In this document: one piece after another, positions 27,171 to 39,774 of the stretch | Numbering within the stretch: position 1 is the stretch's first letter | Layout of the letters: every line of letters starts with the position of its first letter | Assembly: GCA_963793465.1 (NCBI GenBank) | Contig: CAWCAJ010000001.1 | Coordinates: 434,001-498,000, forward strand | From: CAJQPP01 sp963793465 | Lineage (GTDB): Bacteria; Planctomycetota; Planctomycetia; Pirellulales; Pirellulaceae | Reading direction: 5' to 3' | DNA: 64,000 nucleotides | Program-made: the position numbers and the translations under genes | Notes under the pieces: model-generated | The model's database searches: none | Told to the model about the DNA's origin: nothing | The model's input: only the letters and a program-made list of their open reading frames with translations

Positions 27171-27386
27171 GGGGACTGACAGGCCTATTCGCCCTGCCAG
27201 CCCATGACTTCTGACAAACCTTGCCCGGGGGCAAGGCTGGAATGAATTGATGGTTATCTTGTCTACGTACCATTTCTTTCAGCGTCGACGACGGTTGTCA
27301 CCGTCGCCCCTGAAATGACTTGAACCGAATCATCTACCTTGTCTCTCCGCGCCGGGGATCCCGGCCACGCAGAGGTGTGGATAAAT
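27171..27386 (-). other. 23S-5S internal spacer
   Basis: About 215 nt without tRNA. It contains the 3' half of the 23S processing stem next to 27387. Confidence 0.7.
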
Positions 27387-30752
<3,366 letters not shown>

Positions 30753-31062
30753 CATATATCCAAACCTCCGTCCTCAGAAAAGCCGGCAATACCACCGCGG
30801 CCATGCTCAAAAACACAACCACCGCAACCTTGCCAACCAGACGAATCGAGTCAGTTTTTCCATATGCATCAAAACCACTCCAGGTAACGATTTGGTTCTC
30901 ATCAATTTCAACTTATGAATCCAGCCAATTGCCCGCGGAAACCCGCTGGCTACCAGCCTTCTTCAAGACGCTAATTGAGAATGGTTATGGTTCGACCATC
31001 AGTGCCGTTAGACTTGGTGCCACGCTTGAGACGCGACCCCATTGCACCGACAGCCGCTCCAG

Positions 31063-31088
31063 ATGATGTGTGTTTGCGCACACATCAT
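31063..31088 (-). promoter_or_regulatory. Perfect 10-bp hairpin in the 23S leader
   Basis: ATGATGTGTG (31063-31072) and CACACATCAT (31079-31088) with a six-base loop. It lies just after the boxA-like site in the direction of transcription, where boxB or a processing stem would be expected. No T-run follows, so it is not a terminator. Confidence 0.6.
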
Positions 31089-31110
31089 AGATGCCATCAA
31101 TTCAATTCCA

Positions 31111-31125
31111 AATTGTCAAAGATCA
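31111..31125 (-). promoter_or_regulatory. boxA-like antitermination site
   Basis: Minus strand TGATCTTTGACAATT resembles the boxA of bacterial rRNA leaders (TGCTCTTTGACA-type). It lies ~360 nt upstream of the mature 23S 5' end. Confidence 0.55.
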
Positions 31126-31430
31126 AAAACACCCCTGACGGAGTGCACCCCTTTTTGGGGGCATCACAGCTTCTCAGGAGCACCGAAACCGGCGAACCAA
31201 AAAACCACGATGTCACCAAAAATAGCTAGGCAGGACCGATTGTTGCCAACCCGCCTGCACTGCAGCGGAACCGCGAATACTAGCGGTTCATGCACTCGTC
31301 GTCAATCAGAAATCGCTTGCTTTTTTCCGTCTTTCCGACAGCTCACGATATTTGCCCTCGAAGATAAAGGGCGTCTGGTGAGACCTCTTTGATGGCTCCC
31401 CGAAAGTAAGCTCATCACTTGAGAAGCAGA

Positions 31431-31485
31431 AGTATATCGATCGGTCTCAATCGCTCAAGGGGTAAATTAAAATTTTTGCGAAATC
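31431..31485 (-). promoter_or_regulatory. Putative rRNA promoter with UP element
   Basis: Minus strand -35 TTGAGC (31453-31458), 16-bp spacer, -10 TATACT (31431-31436), preceded by an A/T tract (AAAAATTTTAATTTA, ~31459-31485) in UP-element position. Transcription would start near 31424 and run into 23S-5S. Confidence 0.6.
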
Positions 31486-31761
31486 CCCGGGGACGGCTAC
31501 GGACGGCCCCACGTTCGCCCAATACTCACAAGCACTCAAGGACCCTCCTTCCACCCGCTCGCCAAGACCCCCGATTGCGTGCAGGCAGGGCCATACCGGT
31601 GGCTTTGGGATGCGAGGGTCCTGGCAACCCCATGCAGACGGAGACGGCCTGTCCAGCCGACCGCTCCACCGCCCACGCCCCAGGGCCCCTCACTCCGTCG
31701 TCAAAATCCGCCAAAACCACTCGCTCGCGGTCGCTGGCCGAATCCGCAAACCGACTGATCG

Positions 31762-31842
31762 GGTGGTCTGACCAGGCTGATCTGACAGTTGATCGTTGCG
31801 AATCCACCGCAGTTCTTACCATTCAAATCTGTCAGGCCACCA
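31762..31842 (+). repeat. Dispersed palindromic element, copy C (internally shortened)
   Basis: Begins GGTGGTCTGACCAGGCTGAT and ends TTCAAATCTGTCAGGCCACC, with GTTGCGAATCC inside. The central hairpin present in copies A and E is missing, making it ~80 bp. Confidence 0.8.
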
Positions 31843-31941
31843 GGCGCCGAATTCCACAGAGTCCGTTATGGTGGCTTTCGGCTCAGTGATGTGGACGTTC
31901 TCCCAACCCACCTTCAACCCATCTCTTGCTGAATTCCAATC

Positions 31942-32739
31942 ATGTCCTTGGTCAGAATCGCACTCGCCAACGTTCGCTTTCCCGGCACCCCTGAAGAATC
32001 GATCACGATCGCACTGGATGCCATGCAAGCAGCGGCGGACGGTGATGCAAAGGTCATTTGTTTTCCTGAATGCCTTGTCCCTGGTTACCGCCTGGCCGTG
32101 CCGGCCTCAAATCCCGATCCGACTTGGTTGAAAAACGCCTGGTCCACCGTTGACAGAAAGGCGGCCGAACTTGGACTCTGCGTTATCCTGGGCACCGAAC
32201 GCGTCGAAGCCAACAGGGTGTTGATTACGGCACGAGTGACAAATTCAGATGGGTCGCTTGCCGGGTTTCAGGACAAGGTGCAGCTTGATCCGTCGGAAGA
32301 GGCAACCTATTCACCCGGACTTGGGAGACGCCTGTTTCAATGCGGCGATTTGAGGTTTGGAGTGGTGATCTGCCACGAGGGTTGGCGGTATCCGGAAACC
32401 GTGCGGTGGGCGGTTCGCAACGGGGCTCATGCGGTCTTTCACCCCCATGTGGAAGTGGTGGAAGACGAACAGTATCTTCCCGCCCAGTTCGCGGATCCCA
32501 CCAATTCCTTTCATGAAAAAGCGGCTCTCTGCCGCGCCGCCGAAAACACCTGCTACTTTGCGACCGTCAATTGCGCTCTGAAAGGCGCTTCCACGACATC
32601 CGCTCTGATCGATCCCCAAGGCGTCCTGATATCCCATCAACCCTACGGCAGCGAGGGCATTCTGTACGGAGAAATCGATACCGAGAAGGCCACCGGTCTG
32701 CTGGCGAAGCGATTCCAACCCAAAAGCTTCGACGACTAA
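31942..32739 (+). CDS. Carbon-nitrogen hydrolase (nitrilase superfamily)
   Basis: A 265-aa enzyme with the nitrilase-superfamily triad by pattern: E43 (FPECLVPGY), K112 (QDKVQLDPSE) and C144 (VVICHEGWRYPE). The product should be a thiol amidase acting on an amide or nitrile; the substrate is unknown. Length is normal for a stand-alone C-N hydrolase. It is encoded opposite to the rRNA/tRNA genes and sits between tRNA-Ala and 23S, a position normally occupied only by spacer. ATG 31942; no strong Shine-Dalgarno. Confidence 0.9.
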   Translation: MSLVRIALANVRFPGTPEESITIALDAMQAAADGDAKVICFPECLVPGYRLAVPASNPDPTWLKNAWSTVDRKAAELGLCVILGTERVEANRVLITARVTNSDGSLAGFQDKVQLDPSEEATYSPGLGRRLFQCGDLRFGVVICHEGWRYPETVRWAVRNGAHAVFHPHVEVVEDEQYLPAQFADPTNSFHEKAALCRAAENTCYFATVNCALKGASTTSALIDPQGVLISHQPYGSEGILYGEIDTEKATGLLAKRFQPKSFDD

Positions 32740-33137
<398 letters not shown>

Positions 33138-33254
33138 ATGATTTGCATGGTGCGTCATACGTGCCTGAAACCGCGTGGCATCCCTCGCCACCGGACGTCC
33201 GGTGGCGATGACCGGGTCGAGCCGGTCAGCAACGCGTACCCAAGCTCGTGCAAG

Positions 33255-33328
33255 TGGTCGCGCCAAGATTCGAACTTGGGACCTCGTCGTTATCAGCGAC
33301 GCGCTCTAACCAACTGAGCTACGCGACC
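33255..33328 (-). tRNA. tRNA-Ile (anticodon GAT)
   Basis: Minus strand GGTCGCGTAGCTCAGTTGGT start; anticodon arm CGTCG-CTGATAA-CGACG gives GAT; T arm AAGTTCGAATCTT; acceptor GGTCGCG/CGCGACC. 74 nt. It precedes tRNA-Ala by 117 bp. Confidence 0.96.
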
Positions 33329-33722
33329 AGAACCAACTCCATCAATGGCCAGACCTCGGGTCCAGCCCTATCATGCCATCGGCCTCCCGGCATCGACGAT
33401 TGCATCAAAATTAAAAAGTCAACCTGTGAGGCCGGCCCAGTATTCTAGGAATTGGACAATCTGTGTCAAACGGGGTTCGCCCGACCGGGCCCATTCCGGC
33501 CACTGATTCCTGTCCCTTGCTCGGCAAGGAGGGCCAGCCGCCGCCATCGGGCCAGCGAATTGACCGTCTTCAGCGGGAACCGCCGCTCCCGCTATATTGG
33601 GCTTCCGACAACTTCTGGAACTGGATAACTTTGAGTTTTCCGGGCATTGAGAGACCGGTCGTCGCCCCCGGGTCCAACTGAATATCGATTCTGCAGTCAG
33701 ATTTACGCAGCGAGCGTGTCCC
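33329..33722. other. Divergent intergenic region with the tRNA promoter
   Basis: Contains the minus-strand promoter at 33442-33469 and no gene. The rest is upstream sequence of the plus-strand TPR/TlpA gene. Confidence 0.6.
33442..33469 (-). promoter_or_regulatory. Promoter of the tRNA-Ile/tRNA-Ala unit
   Basis: Minus strand consensus -35 TTGACA (33464-33469), 16-bp spacer, -10 TAGAAT (33442-33447). Transcription would start near 33435, about 107 nt before tRNA-Ile. No 16S gene lies between promoter and tRNA. Confidence 0.65.
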
Positions 33723-35249
33723 ATGAAACGCCAAGCCCTACGGTTCCCTTACGCGACCTCGATCGTGGCCTTGTTCGTGGCCAGTTGGGCCGCGGTCCCG
33801 GCTTGCTACGGCCAATCCAACCTGGAAAAAGCCATGAAATTCAAGCCTAAGCAGCCCGGGGTAGAAATCGACACCCCCGACGACCTGCAGGGCTGCGAGA
33901 TCCAATCCATCAAAACCGACAAGGAAAAGTCGGGTTGGGCGGTTTTCAACAACAGCGGTCAACCGCTGCGTCGCTTTATCGACCATAACGATGATGGTTC
34001 TCTGGACGCCCTGTCCTATTACCGAGCCGGCATCGAGGTGTACCGGGACATCGACTCCAATTACGACAAGAAATTTGACCAATACCGCTGGTTCGGTACG
34101 GCCGGAATGCGGTGGGGACTGGATCCCGACCAGGATGGCAAGATCGACTCGTGGAAGGCCATTTCGGCGGAAGAGGTTTCCTACGAGGTCGTGCAGGCGA
34201 TCAAAGCCAACGACGCCGCTCGATTTACGGCCTTGCTGATTTCCGATGCTGAAATCGATGAGCTCGGTGTGGGTGCAGAGCAGGCCGAAGAAATTCGCAA
34301 ACGCCGCGCCCGAGCCAGCAGCGATTTCCTGGAGTTTGTCAAGAACCAGCGACTCATCAAACGGGACTCGTCCTGGATTCACTTCAGCGGCTTGATTCCG
34401 GGTGTGATACCGAGTGGCACCAACGGTAGCCAGCAGGACGTGACCATCTACGACAGCGTGGCTGCCGTCATCAGCAACGCGGGCACATCAGGGCAGTTGG
34501 CGATCGGCACGCTCATCCGGGTCGGGGATTGCTGGCGTGTCGTGGATCTGCCGGAAGCGATCGTGGAAGGTCAGGCGTTGACCAATGGCGGTTTGTTCTT
34601 CCGCAGCAACACCGGCGGGGAAATGGCATTGGCCGACAACTCCGCTGCAGGTGGAATCTCTCCCGAAGACCAGAAGTTATTCCAACAGTACGAAGAACTG
34701 GATCAAAAGCTGCAAAATGCCGGCAGCAATCGTGAATTGCAAACACTGAATGCGGAACGCGCCGAATTGTTCGGCAAACTGGTCGATGCCGCCGCCTCGG
34801 AAGAAAACCGTTCCAACTGGATCCGGCAGATGGCGGATATGGTGACTGCCGCCTACCAGCAATCCGAATACGACCAGGGCATCGAATTCATGCAGGGATT
34901 TGTGAGCGATCTGGAGACCCGTGACGACGTGAACCCCAAAGACATTACCTACTGCAAATACCGCGTCATCAACAGTTTTTACTCGCGAAAAATGAATGAC
35001 GCCACGCGTGAAGAACTGGAAAAAATTCAGGACGAGTACATGCAGAAGCTGGAGACGTTTGTGACCAGCAATCCTGAGGACCCCAATGCGGCCGACGCCA
35101 TGTTGCAATTGGCTCTGGATGATGAAGCCTCGGGCAACATCAATGAAGCAGGCGACTGGTACCAGCGGATTATCGCGGAATTCCCGGAATCCAACCTGGT
35201 AAAACGCGCGCGGGCGCCAACATTCGACTCAATTCCGAGGGCCAGGTGA
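33723..35249 (+). CDS. Secreted TPR-like protein, 5' part of a frameshifted TlpA-fusion
   Basis: Signal peptide MKRQALRFPYATSIVALFVA..., cleavage near CYGQ. The N-terminal half contains calcium-loop-like Asp motifs (DHNDDGSLDAL, DPDQDGKIDSW, ~88-140). A helical half with tetratricopeptide-like spacing ends in ALDDEASGNINEAGDWYQRIIAEFPESNLVKRA. There the frame should continue into GANIRLNSEGQVIPFRG of the next entry, but a single-base change in the CG-rich run 35205-35213 sends it to a stop at 35249. Homologues I recall read KRAAGAxxRL at this point. The intact product would be ~650 aa, exported, with a C-terminal thioredoxin domain. Confidence 0.75.
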   Translation: MKRQALRFPYATSIVALFVASWAAVPACYGQSNLEKAMKFKPKQPGVEIDTPDDLQGCEIQSIKTDKEKSGWAVFNNSGQPLRRFIDHNDDGSLDALSYYRAGIEVYRDIDSNYDKKFDQYRWFGTAGMRWGLDPDQDGKIDSWKAISAEEVSYEVVQAIKANDAARFTALLISDAEIDELGVGAEQAEEIRKRRARASSDFLEFVKNQRLIKRDSSWIHFSGLIPGVIPSGTNGSQQDVTIYDSVAAVISNAGTSGQLAIGTLIRVGDCWRVVDLPEAIVEGQALTNGGLFFRSNTGGEMALADNSAAGGISPEDQKLFQQYEELDQKLQNAGSNRELQTLNAERAELFGKLVDAAASEENRSNWIRQMADMVTAAYQQSEYDQGIEFMQGFVSDLETRDDVNPKDITYCKYRVINSFYSRKMNDATREELEKIQDEYMQKLETFVTSNPEDPNAADAMLQLALDDEASGNINEAGDWYQRIIAEFPESNLVKRARAPTFDSIPRAR

Positions 35250-35683
35250 TTCCTTTCCGGGGGCCCTCACTGGACGGTCGGAACTTCAACCTGGCCGACT
35301 CCAAGGGCAAGGTAGTGTTGATCCAGTATTGGGCCACCTGGTGCGAGCCCTGCAAATCGGATCTGAAACTGATCAAGGAGGCCTACCGGGAATATGGTCG
35401 TCAAGGATTTGATGTCGTCAGCGTCAGCCTCGATTATGACGTGAACGAGCTGAAACAGTACCTGCAGAAGAACCCGCTTCCCTGGACCCAGCTGTTTGCT
35501 GAAGGGGGACTGGACAGCCCGCTTTCCGAGCAATTAGGTGTGGCCATGGTTCCGACCATGATACTGGTAGGAGCCGATGGCAAGGTCATCGAACGCAGCC
35601 TGCTGGCTCAAGATCTGGATAAACTGCTGGCCCGGCAATTCAGTCGCACGCCGGAACGCAGTGCCAGAGCAGACAAGAAATAG
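35246..35683 (+). CDS. TlpA-like thioredoxin domain, 3' part of the frameshifted gene
   Basis: Frame shifted by -1 relative to the preceding entry; the true continuation begins at 35210 (GCG). The domain runs IPFRGPSLDGRNFNLADSKGKVVLIQYWATWCEPCKSDL with the redox-active WCEPC motif, then VVSVSLD and VAMVPTMILVGADGKV (the cis-Pro VPT). It is a full AhpC/TSA-type TlpA domain. Alone it lacks a signal peptide and ribosome-binding site, so an independent periplasmic role is unlikely. As part of the fusion it would act in periplasmic disulfide reduction or an unknown redox task. Confidence 0.75.
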   Translation: MIPFRGPSLDGRNFNLADSKGKVVLIQYWATWCEPCKSDLKLIKEAYREYGRQGFDVVSVSLDYDVNELKQYLQKNPLPWTQLFAEGGLDSPLSEQLGVAMVPTMILVGADGKVIERSLLAQDLDKLLARQFSRTPERSARADKK

Positions 35684-35761
35684 ACCCACTCGCTGGCTTT
35701 GGCAGGCCAACCGCACCACTGGGCCGGACGAGAGACCTCTCGGCCTGCCTCGTCCATAGGT

Positions 35762-35787
35762 CCGCGAATGCCTACCGCGAATGCCTA
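35762..35787. repeat. 13-bp tandem duplication
   Basis: CCGCGAATGCCTA at 35762-35774 and 35775-35787, crossing the stop of the minus-strand GIN-domain gene (35785). Confidence 0.85.
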
Positions 35788-36453
35788 CTGTTTGACCAGC
35801 GTGACTTTGGAAATACCGTGGGCCTCACGCTGAACCTGTGTCGGATTTCCGTAGCAGGCGATTTTGGCGAGACCGGATGCCTCGGCCTGCAGGGACACCG
35901 AAGCAAACACGGTGGCGCTGCCCGTGCCCGAAATCTCCACCACGGTGTTCTCGGTCTTCAGCGAACGCAGTTTCGCTCGACAGGCGCCTGACATTTCCAG
36001 GGAAAGATCGGTCACGCTGCCCGAACCCTGCACATGGCAGGCACCCGACAATTCGATATCCAGTGATTCTGCCTGAATATCCTTCAAATTCAGGCTGGCA
36101 GCTCCGGCGACTTCGACGGAAGTCAACTTGGGCAACGTGACATCAATCACCAGATCGACCTGCGGGTTGATGGCGGTCACCGGTTTGATCCGCAAGCACC
36201 CGTTTTCAACTACCGTTTCCACAAGTTGTACAAGATTGTCGTCCGTTGTGACCGTGACACGGGGGGTTTCCCCGATCGTCACATTCAGCGTTCCAAACTC
36301 GGACAGCTCAATCCGTTCGAAGGACTCCAAATCCCGCGATTCGGTTTTTGAAATACCCGATCCCGCCTGGCCATAATTGGCAACGAACAGGTAACCGCCC
36401 AAAGCGGCGGCCACGATCAACGCCACCAGAAAACACGCCACAAACTTGAACAT
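35785..36453 (-). CDS. Membrane-anchored GIN-domain (DUF2807) protein
   Basis: A 222-aa protein with an N-terminal hydrophobic anchor or signal (FVACFLVALIVAAALGGYLFV). The rest is a DUF2807 beta-solenoid: FERIELSEFGTLNVTIGETPRVTVTTDDNL, then LPKLTSVEVAGAASLNLKDI and repeating xLxxxLSGACxxxG units (LDIELSGACHVQ, LSLEMSGACRAK, VVEISGTGSA). GIN domains are adhesive or putative head domains on bacterial surfaces. Good ribosome-binding site GGGAGAG before ATG 36453. No operon partner. Confidence 0.88.
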   Translation of the reverse strand: MFKFVACFLVALIVAAALGGYLFVANYGQAGSGISKTESRDLESFERIELSEFGTLNVTIGETPRVTVTTDDNLVQLVETVVENGCLRIKPVTAINPQVDLVIDVTLPKLTSVEVAGAASLNLKDIQAESLDIELSGACHVQGSGSVTDLSLEMSGACRAKLRSLKTENTVVEISGTGSATVFASVSLQAEASGLAKIACYGNPTQVQREAHGISKVTLVKQ

Positions 36454-36638
36454 CGATCTCTCCCACTGTGAATGGCCCCGGCACAGGCATAGGAACTGCC
36501 CCTGCCCAGAAAAGCAGGAACGATTCGCAAGGGTTACCTAAAAATTGGCAGAATAATGAGAATTGGCAGAATTATGGGAATTCCGGCCAGAAAGGGCATT
36601 CTGCTGACCGTGTGCCCGCGGTGCATCAGCGAACCCAC

Positions 36639-37826
36639 TCAGTGGGCGAACGCTTGATGCAGGTGCTCCAGCAGCAGGTCAATCTGTTGCCGGGTGTTGT
36701 AGAGATGGTGAGAGACCCTCACGAACCACTGATTTTCAAATTCGATGATCGGGACCTCGATGCCGGCCTGCTCCCACAGCCAGTGCTGCAAATGGCCCCA
36801 GTCCCCGGCTGGCAAGGGCACGTGCGACATGGTGCCGTAAAAATCTTCCCTGGCCAGGCCAATCGGCGGACGGCCGGTTAACTCCGTCAACTCGGCGGTC
36901 GTCCGACGCTGCATCGCGAACACGCGTTCGCGAAAGGCCGCCAAGCCGATCGAGTTCATAAAATCGATCGCCGGACCGATACTCAGGTAAATACTGGAAT
37001 CTCGGGTTCCCGGCCAAACGAATTCCTCGAACCACTTTTGCGGAAGGTTGGGTAGCAAACGCCCCCAACTCTTGACTTGGGGCTGAATGTGAGACTGGTA
37101 ATCGGGATGCACAAACAAAAACCCCGATCCCAATGTGGCGCAAAGCCACTTGTGGCAACTGGCAGTATAAAAAGCACAGCCCAGTTCGTTCAGATTCAGA
37201 GGCAGGTGGGCAGGTGCATGCGGGCCGTCGATGCAGACGGCGATATCCATTGTCTGAGCCCGCTGACAAATCGCCTGCACCGGCAGGATCAAAGCCGTGG
37301 GGCTGGTCACGTGGCTGACCACTATTAGCCGCGTGCGATCGGTAACTTCGGCAAACAGGCAATCCACGACTTGCTCAGGTGACTCCAGGGATTCGGGCAA
37401 ACGCGCGATCCGGTGTTTCGCACCGGTTCGCTGACAGACACGGTCCCAGATGCGTTGCACAGCCCCGTACTCATGGTTATTGCTGAGCACCTGATCCCCT
37501 GTTTGCAGCGGAAAGCTGTCCGCCACAATATTCATGCCCATGGTGGCATTTTCCGCAAAGATCAGATTTCCGGGGTCTGTGTGGAGGAACTGCCCCAGTT
37601 GCCCGATTGTTTTCGCGAATAGCGGTTCCATTTGCCGGACATAAAAATCCATGGGTTGCGAATCCAGCTGGTCGATCCAGTTCCGCCTGGCATCGCGGAC
37701 TGGCTGGGGCGAAATCCCGAACGACCCATGGTTCAAGTAAACCGTATCCGCACGCACGTGAAACTGAGCGGCGATATCTTGCCAATCGGCATCCGCTTCC
37801 GGTCGGCGGCGAATCGAATCACTCAT
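36639..37826 (-). CDS. Class V aminotransferase (isopenicillin-N epimerase/CefD-like)
   Basis: A 395-aa PLP enzyme. The N-terminus VYLNHGSFGISPQPV is typical of the CefD-like branch. The PLP-binding Asp is D200 (VCIDGPHAPAHLP) and the Schiff-base lysine is K226 (ASCHKWLCATLGSGFL). The SHVTSPTALILPV segment is also characteristic. Substrates of this branch include amino acid epimers and cysteine derivatives; the exact one is unknown here. ATG 37826. Tandem 15-bp repeats lie just upstream. Confidence 0.87.
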   Translation of the reverse strand: MSDSIRRRPEADADWQDIAAQFHVRADTVYLNHGSFGISPQPVRDARRNWIDQLDSQPMDFYVRQMEPLFAKTIGQLGQFLHTDPGNLIFAENATMGMNIVADSFPLQTGDQVLSNNHEYGAVQRIWDRVCQRTGAKHRIARLPESLESPEQVVDCLFAEVTDRTRLIVVSHVTSPTALILPVQAICQRAQTMDIAVCIDGPHAPAHLPLNLNELGCAFYTASCHKWLCATLGSGFLFVHPDYQSHIQPQVKSWGRLLPNLPQKWFEEFVWPGTRDSSIYLSIGPAIDFMNSIGLAAFRERVFAMQRRTTAELTELTGRPPIGLAREDFYGTMSHVPLPAGDWGHLQHWLWEQAGIEVPIIEFENQWFVRVSHHLYNTRQQIDLLLEHLHQAFAH

Positions 37827-38252
37827 GAGCAGGGGCTCTTAAGACAGGTAATGGACAGACAGGTAATGGACAGACAGGTAATTTTTTTTGAAACCGGAAG
37901 CATCTTGGCGGTGAGGGAATGTCGCGGGGACGCTAGGTTTGAAACTCTCTTGTTTTAAGGACCTGCGGACCGGCAGGCGGCGCCAAGCACCGGCCCAACC
38001 ACCGGCCACAGCCAATAATGCTCAAAAAGCGCGCGACCTGCGCGTCTTGCGGGCGAATCGGACAGGCCCCGATTGGAAACTCGGTCTTGAAGGCAAGCCA
38101 CAATCGACAAAAAACGAGGCAAAAAAACTGCCCCGATTTTCAACCTTTGGCCCCTCAGTTGCAATGGCAGGCGGGCTTGACTCCACAACCGCCCTGCGGA
38201 CTCGTCGGCGAGCCGCAGGTCGACACTCAGCGACCCTCAAGGAAAGAAATTG
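37827..38252. other. Divergent intergenic region upstream of glnA
   Basis: Contains the 15-bp tandem repeat at 37842-37882 and the glnA ribosome-binding site. No gene is seen. A nitrogen-type -24/-12 promoter was looked for and not found. Confidence 0.55.
37842..37882. repeat. 15-bp tandem repeat, 2.7 copies
   Basis: AGACAGGTAATGGAC at 37842-37856 and 37857-37871, with AGACAGGTAAT at 37872-37882, followed by an eight-T run. Confidence 0.9.
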
Positions 38253-39665
38253 ATGACACCCAAATCTGTCCTCGCCCATTGCCGCGAGAACGATGTGAAA
38301 GCCATTGACTTGCGATTCATGGACTTCATTGGACAGTGGCAACATACCACGATTCCCGTTTCGCATCTGACCGAAGACTCTTTTGAAGACGGTCTGGGAT
38401 TCGATGGATCCAGCATTCGCGGCTGGCAAGCCATCGACGAAAGCGACATGTTGATCGTGCCGCAACCGGACACAGCCTGGAAGGACCCGTTTACCGTGCT
38501 TCCGACAATGAACTTCATCTGCAACATCCAGGATCCCATCACCCGGGAAGACTACAGCCGGGACCCGCGAAATATTGCCCGAAAAGCGGTGGCCTATTTG
38601 CGGAGCACGGGAATTGCGGACACCGCCTATTTCGGTCCGGAAGCGGAATTCTTCATTTTTGATGACGTGCGTTTCGACCAGCAACCCAATGCCGGGTTCT
38701 TTCATCTGGACAGCGTCGAAGCTGAATGGAACCGGGGCAAAGCGGAAGGGCCCAACCTGGGCAACAAGATTCGCTACAAGGGTGGTTACTTCCCGGTACC
38801 CCCGGTGGATCATCTGATGGATGTGCGCAACGACATGATGCAGACGCTGATCGAATGTGGATTAGAAGTCGAGTGTCAACATCACGAGGTCGGCACGGCC
38901 GGGCAAAGCGAGATCGACTTGCGGTTTGATGAAATGGTGAAAATGGCCGACGACTTGATGAAGTACAAGTACATTGTCAAGAATGTGGCGTTGCGACATG
39001 GCAAGACCGTGACCTTCATGCCCAAACCGATCTACGGAGACAATGGTTCGGGAATGCACGTGCATCTTTCGTTGTGGAAGGATCAACAACCCCTGTTCGC
39101 CGGGGATGGCTACGCTGGCCTGAGTGAAATGGCCCTGTTCGCCATTGGTGGGATTCTCAAACATGCCCCGGCGATCCTGGCCTTCACCAACGCCACCACC
39201 AACAGTTACAAGCGACTGGTGCCGGGCTACGAGGCGCCGGTGAATCTGGCGTATTCCCAACGCAACCGCTCGGCAGCCTGCCGGATTCCAATGTACAGTC
39301 CTTCCCCCAAGGCCAAGCGTGTGGAATTCCGCTGCCCCGATCCCAGTTGCAACCCATATCTGGGTTTCTCGGCGTTGTTGTTGGCTGCCGTGGACGGGAT
39401 TCAGAACAAGATCGATCCCGGTGAACCCCTGGATAAGGACATTTACGATTTGCCGCCCGAGGAAGCCGCCAACGTGCCCAAAACCCCGGCCTCACTGGAC
39501 GCAGCGATCGACGCGTTGGAGGCGGATCACCAATTCCTGCTACGCGGCGATGTGTTCACGCAGGACGTGGTTGACACCTGGATCAAGTACAAGCGGGTCA
39601 ACGAAATTGACCCCATGCGACTGCGGCCTCATCCCTATGAATTCTGCATGTATTACGATTGTTAG
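38253..39665 (+). CDS. glnA: Glutamine synthetase type I
   Basis: Condenses glutamate and ammonia with ATP. A 470-aa GSI-beta-like enzyme: N-terminal LRFMDFIGQWQHTTIP, then EAEFFIFDDVRF, the ATP motif KPIYGDNGSGMHVHLSLW, and NRSAACRIP. The adenylylation site Tyr398 is present in DIYDLPPEE, so control by GlnE-type adenylylation is possible. ATG 38253, seven bases after AAGGAAAG; the TTG just before it (38250) is in frame but less suitable. No ntrBC, amtB or glnB neighbours. Length 470 is normal. Confidence 0.96.
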   Translation: MTPKSVLAHCRENDVKAIDLRFMDFIGQWQHTTIPVSHLTEDSFEDGLGFDGSSIRGWQAIDESDMLIVPQPDTAWKDPFTVLPTMNFICNIQDPITREDYSRDPRNIARKAVAYLRSTGIADTAYFGPEAEFFIFDDVRFDQQPNAGFFHLDSVEAEWNRGKAEGPNLGNKIRYKGGYFPVPPVDHLMDVRNDMMQTLIECGLEVECQHHEVGTAGQSEIDLRFDEMVKMADDLMKYKYIVKNVALRHGKTVTFMPKPIYGDNGSGMHVHLSLWKDQQPLFAGDGYAGLSEMALFAIGGILKHAPAILAFTNATTNSYKRLVPGYEAPVNLAYSQRNRSAACRIPMYSPSPKAKRVEFRCPDPSCNPYLGFSALLLAAVDGIQNKIDPGEPLDKDIYDLPPEEAANVPKTPASLDAAIDALEADHQFLLRGDVFTQDVVDTWIKYKRVNEIDPMRLRPHPYEFCMYYDC

Positions 39666-39774
39666 AACCATGTTGAGCTGGGTTTTGCGGTGATGCGCCG
39701 GGGACATTGGCTCGCCCCCGGAGCATGTCCGCAGTGATTTTGAAACATCCATTCACGGCGACTGGTAACCAAAC

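Larger units (their letters stand above)
30753..31941. other. 23S leader and spacer; no protein gene seen
   Basis: The minus strand carries the 23S leader (about 670 nt from the promoter at 31431-31458), with a boxA-like site and hairpins. The part 31486-31941 contains repeat copy C. Arg/Ser-rich open frames on the plus strand (for example 31419-31889) have no ribosome-binding site or domain and are discounted. Confidence 0.6.

Noticed and set aside
31419..31889. 157-codon plus-strand frame upstream of the C-N hydrolase
   Set aside because: Arg/Ser/Pro-rich, overlaps the putative rRNA promoter and repeat copy C, and shows no family resemblance.
37842..37882. Short repeats as a CRISPR array
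   Set aside because: Units are directly adjacent with no spacers and no cas genes are present.
38160..38200. Sigma-54 (-24/-12) promoter upstream of glnA
   Set aside because: TGGCAG...CTTGAC is close, but the spacing is one base too long and the -12 GC is absent.
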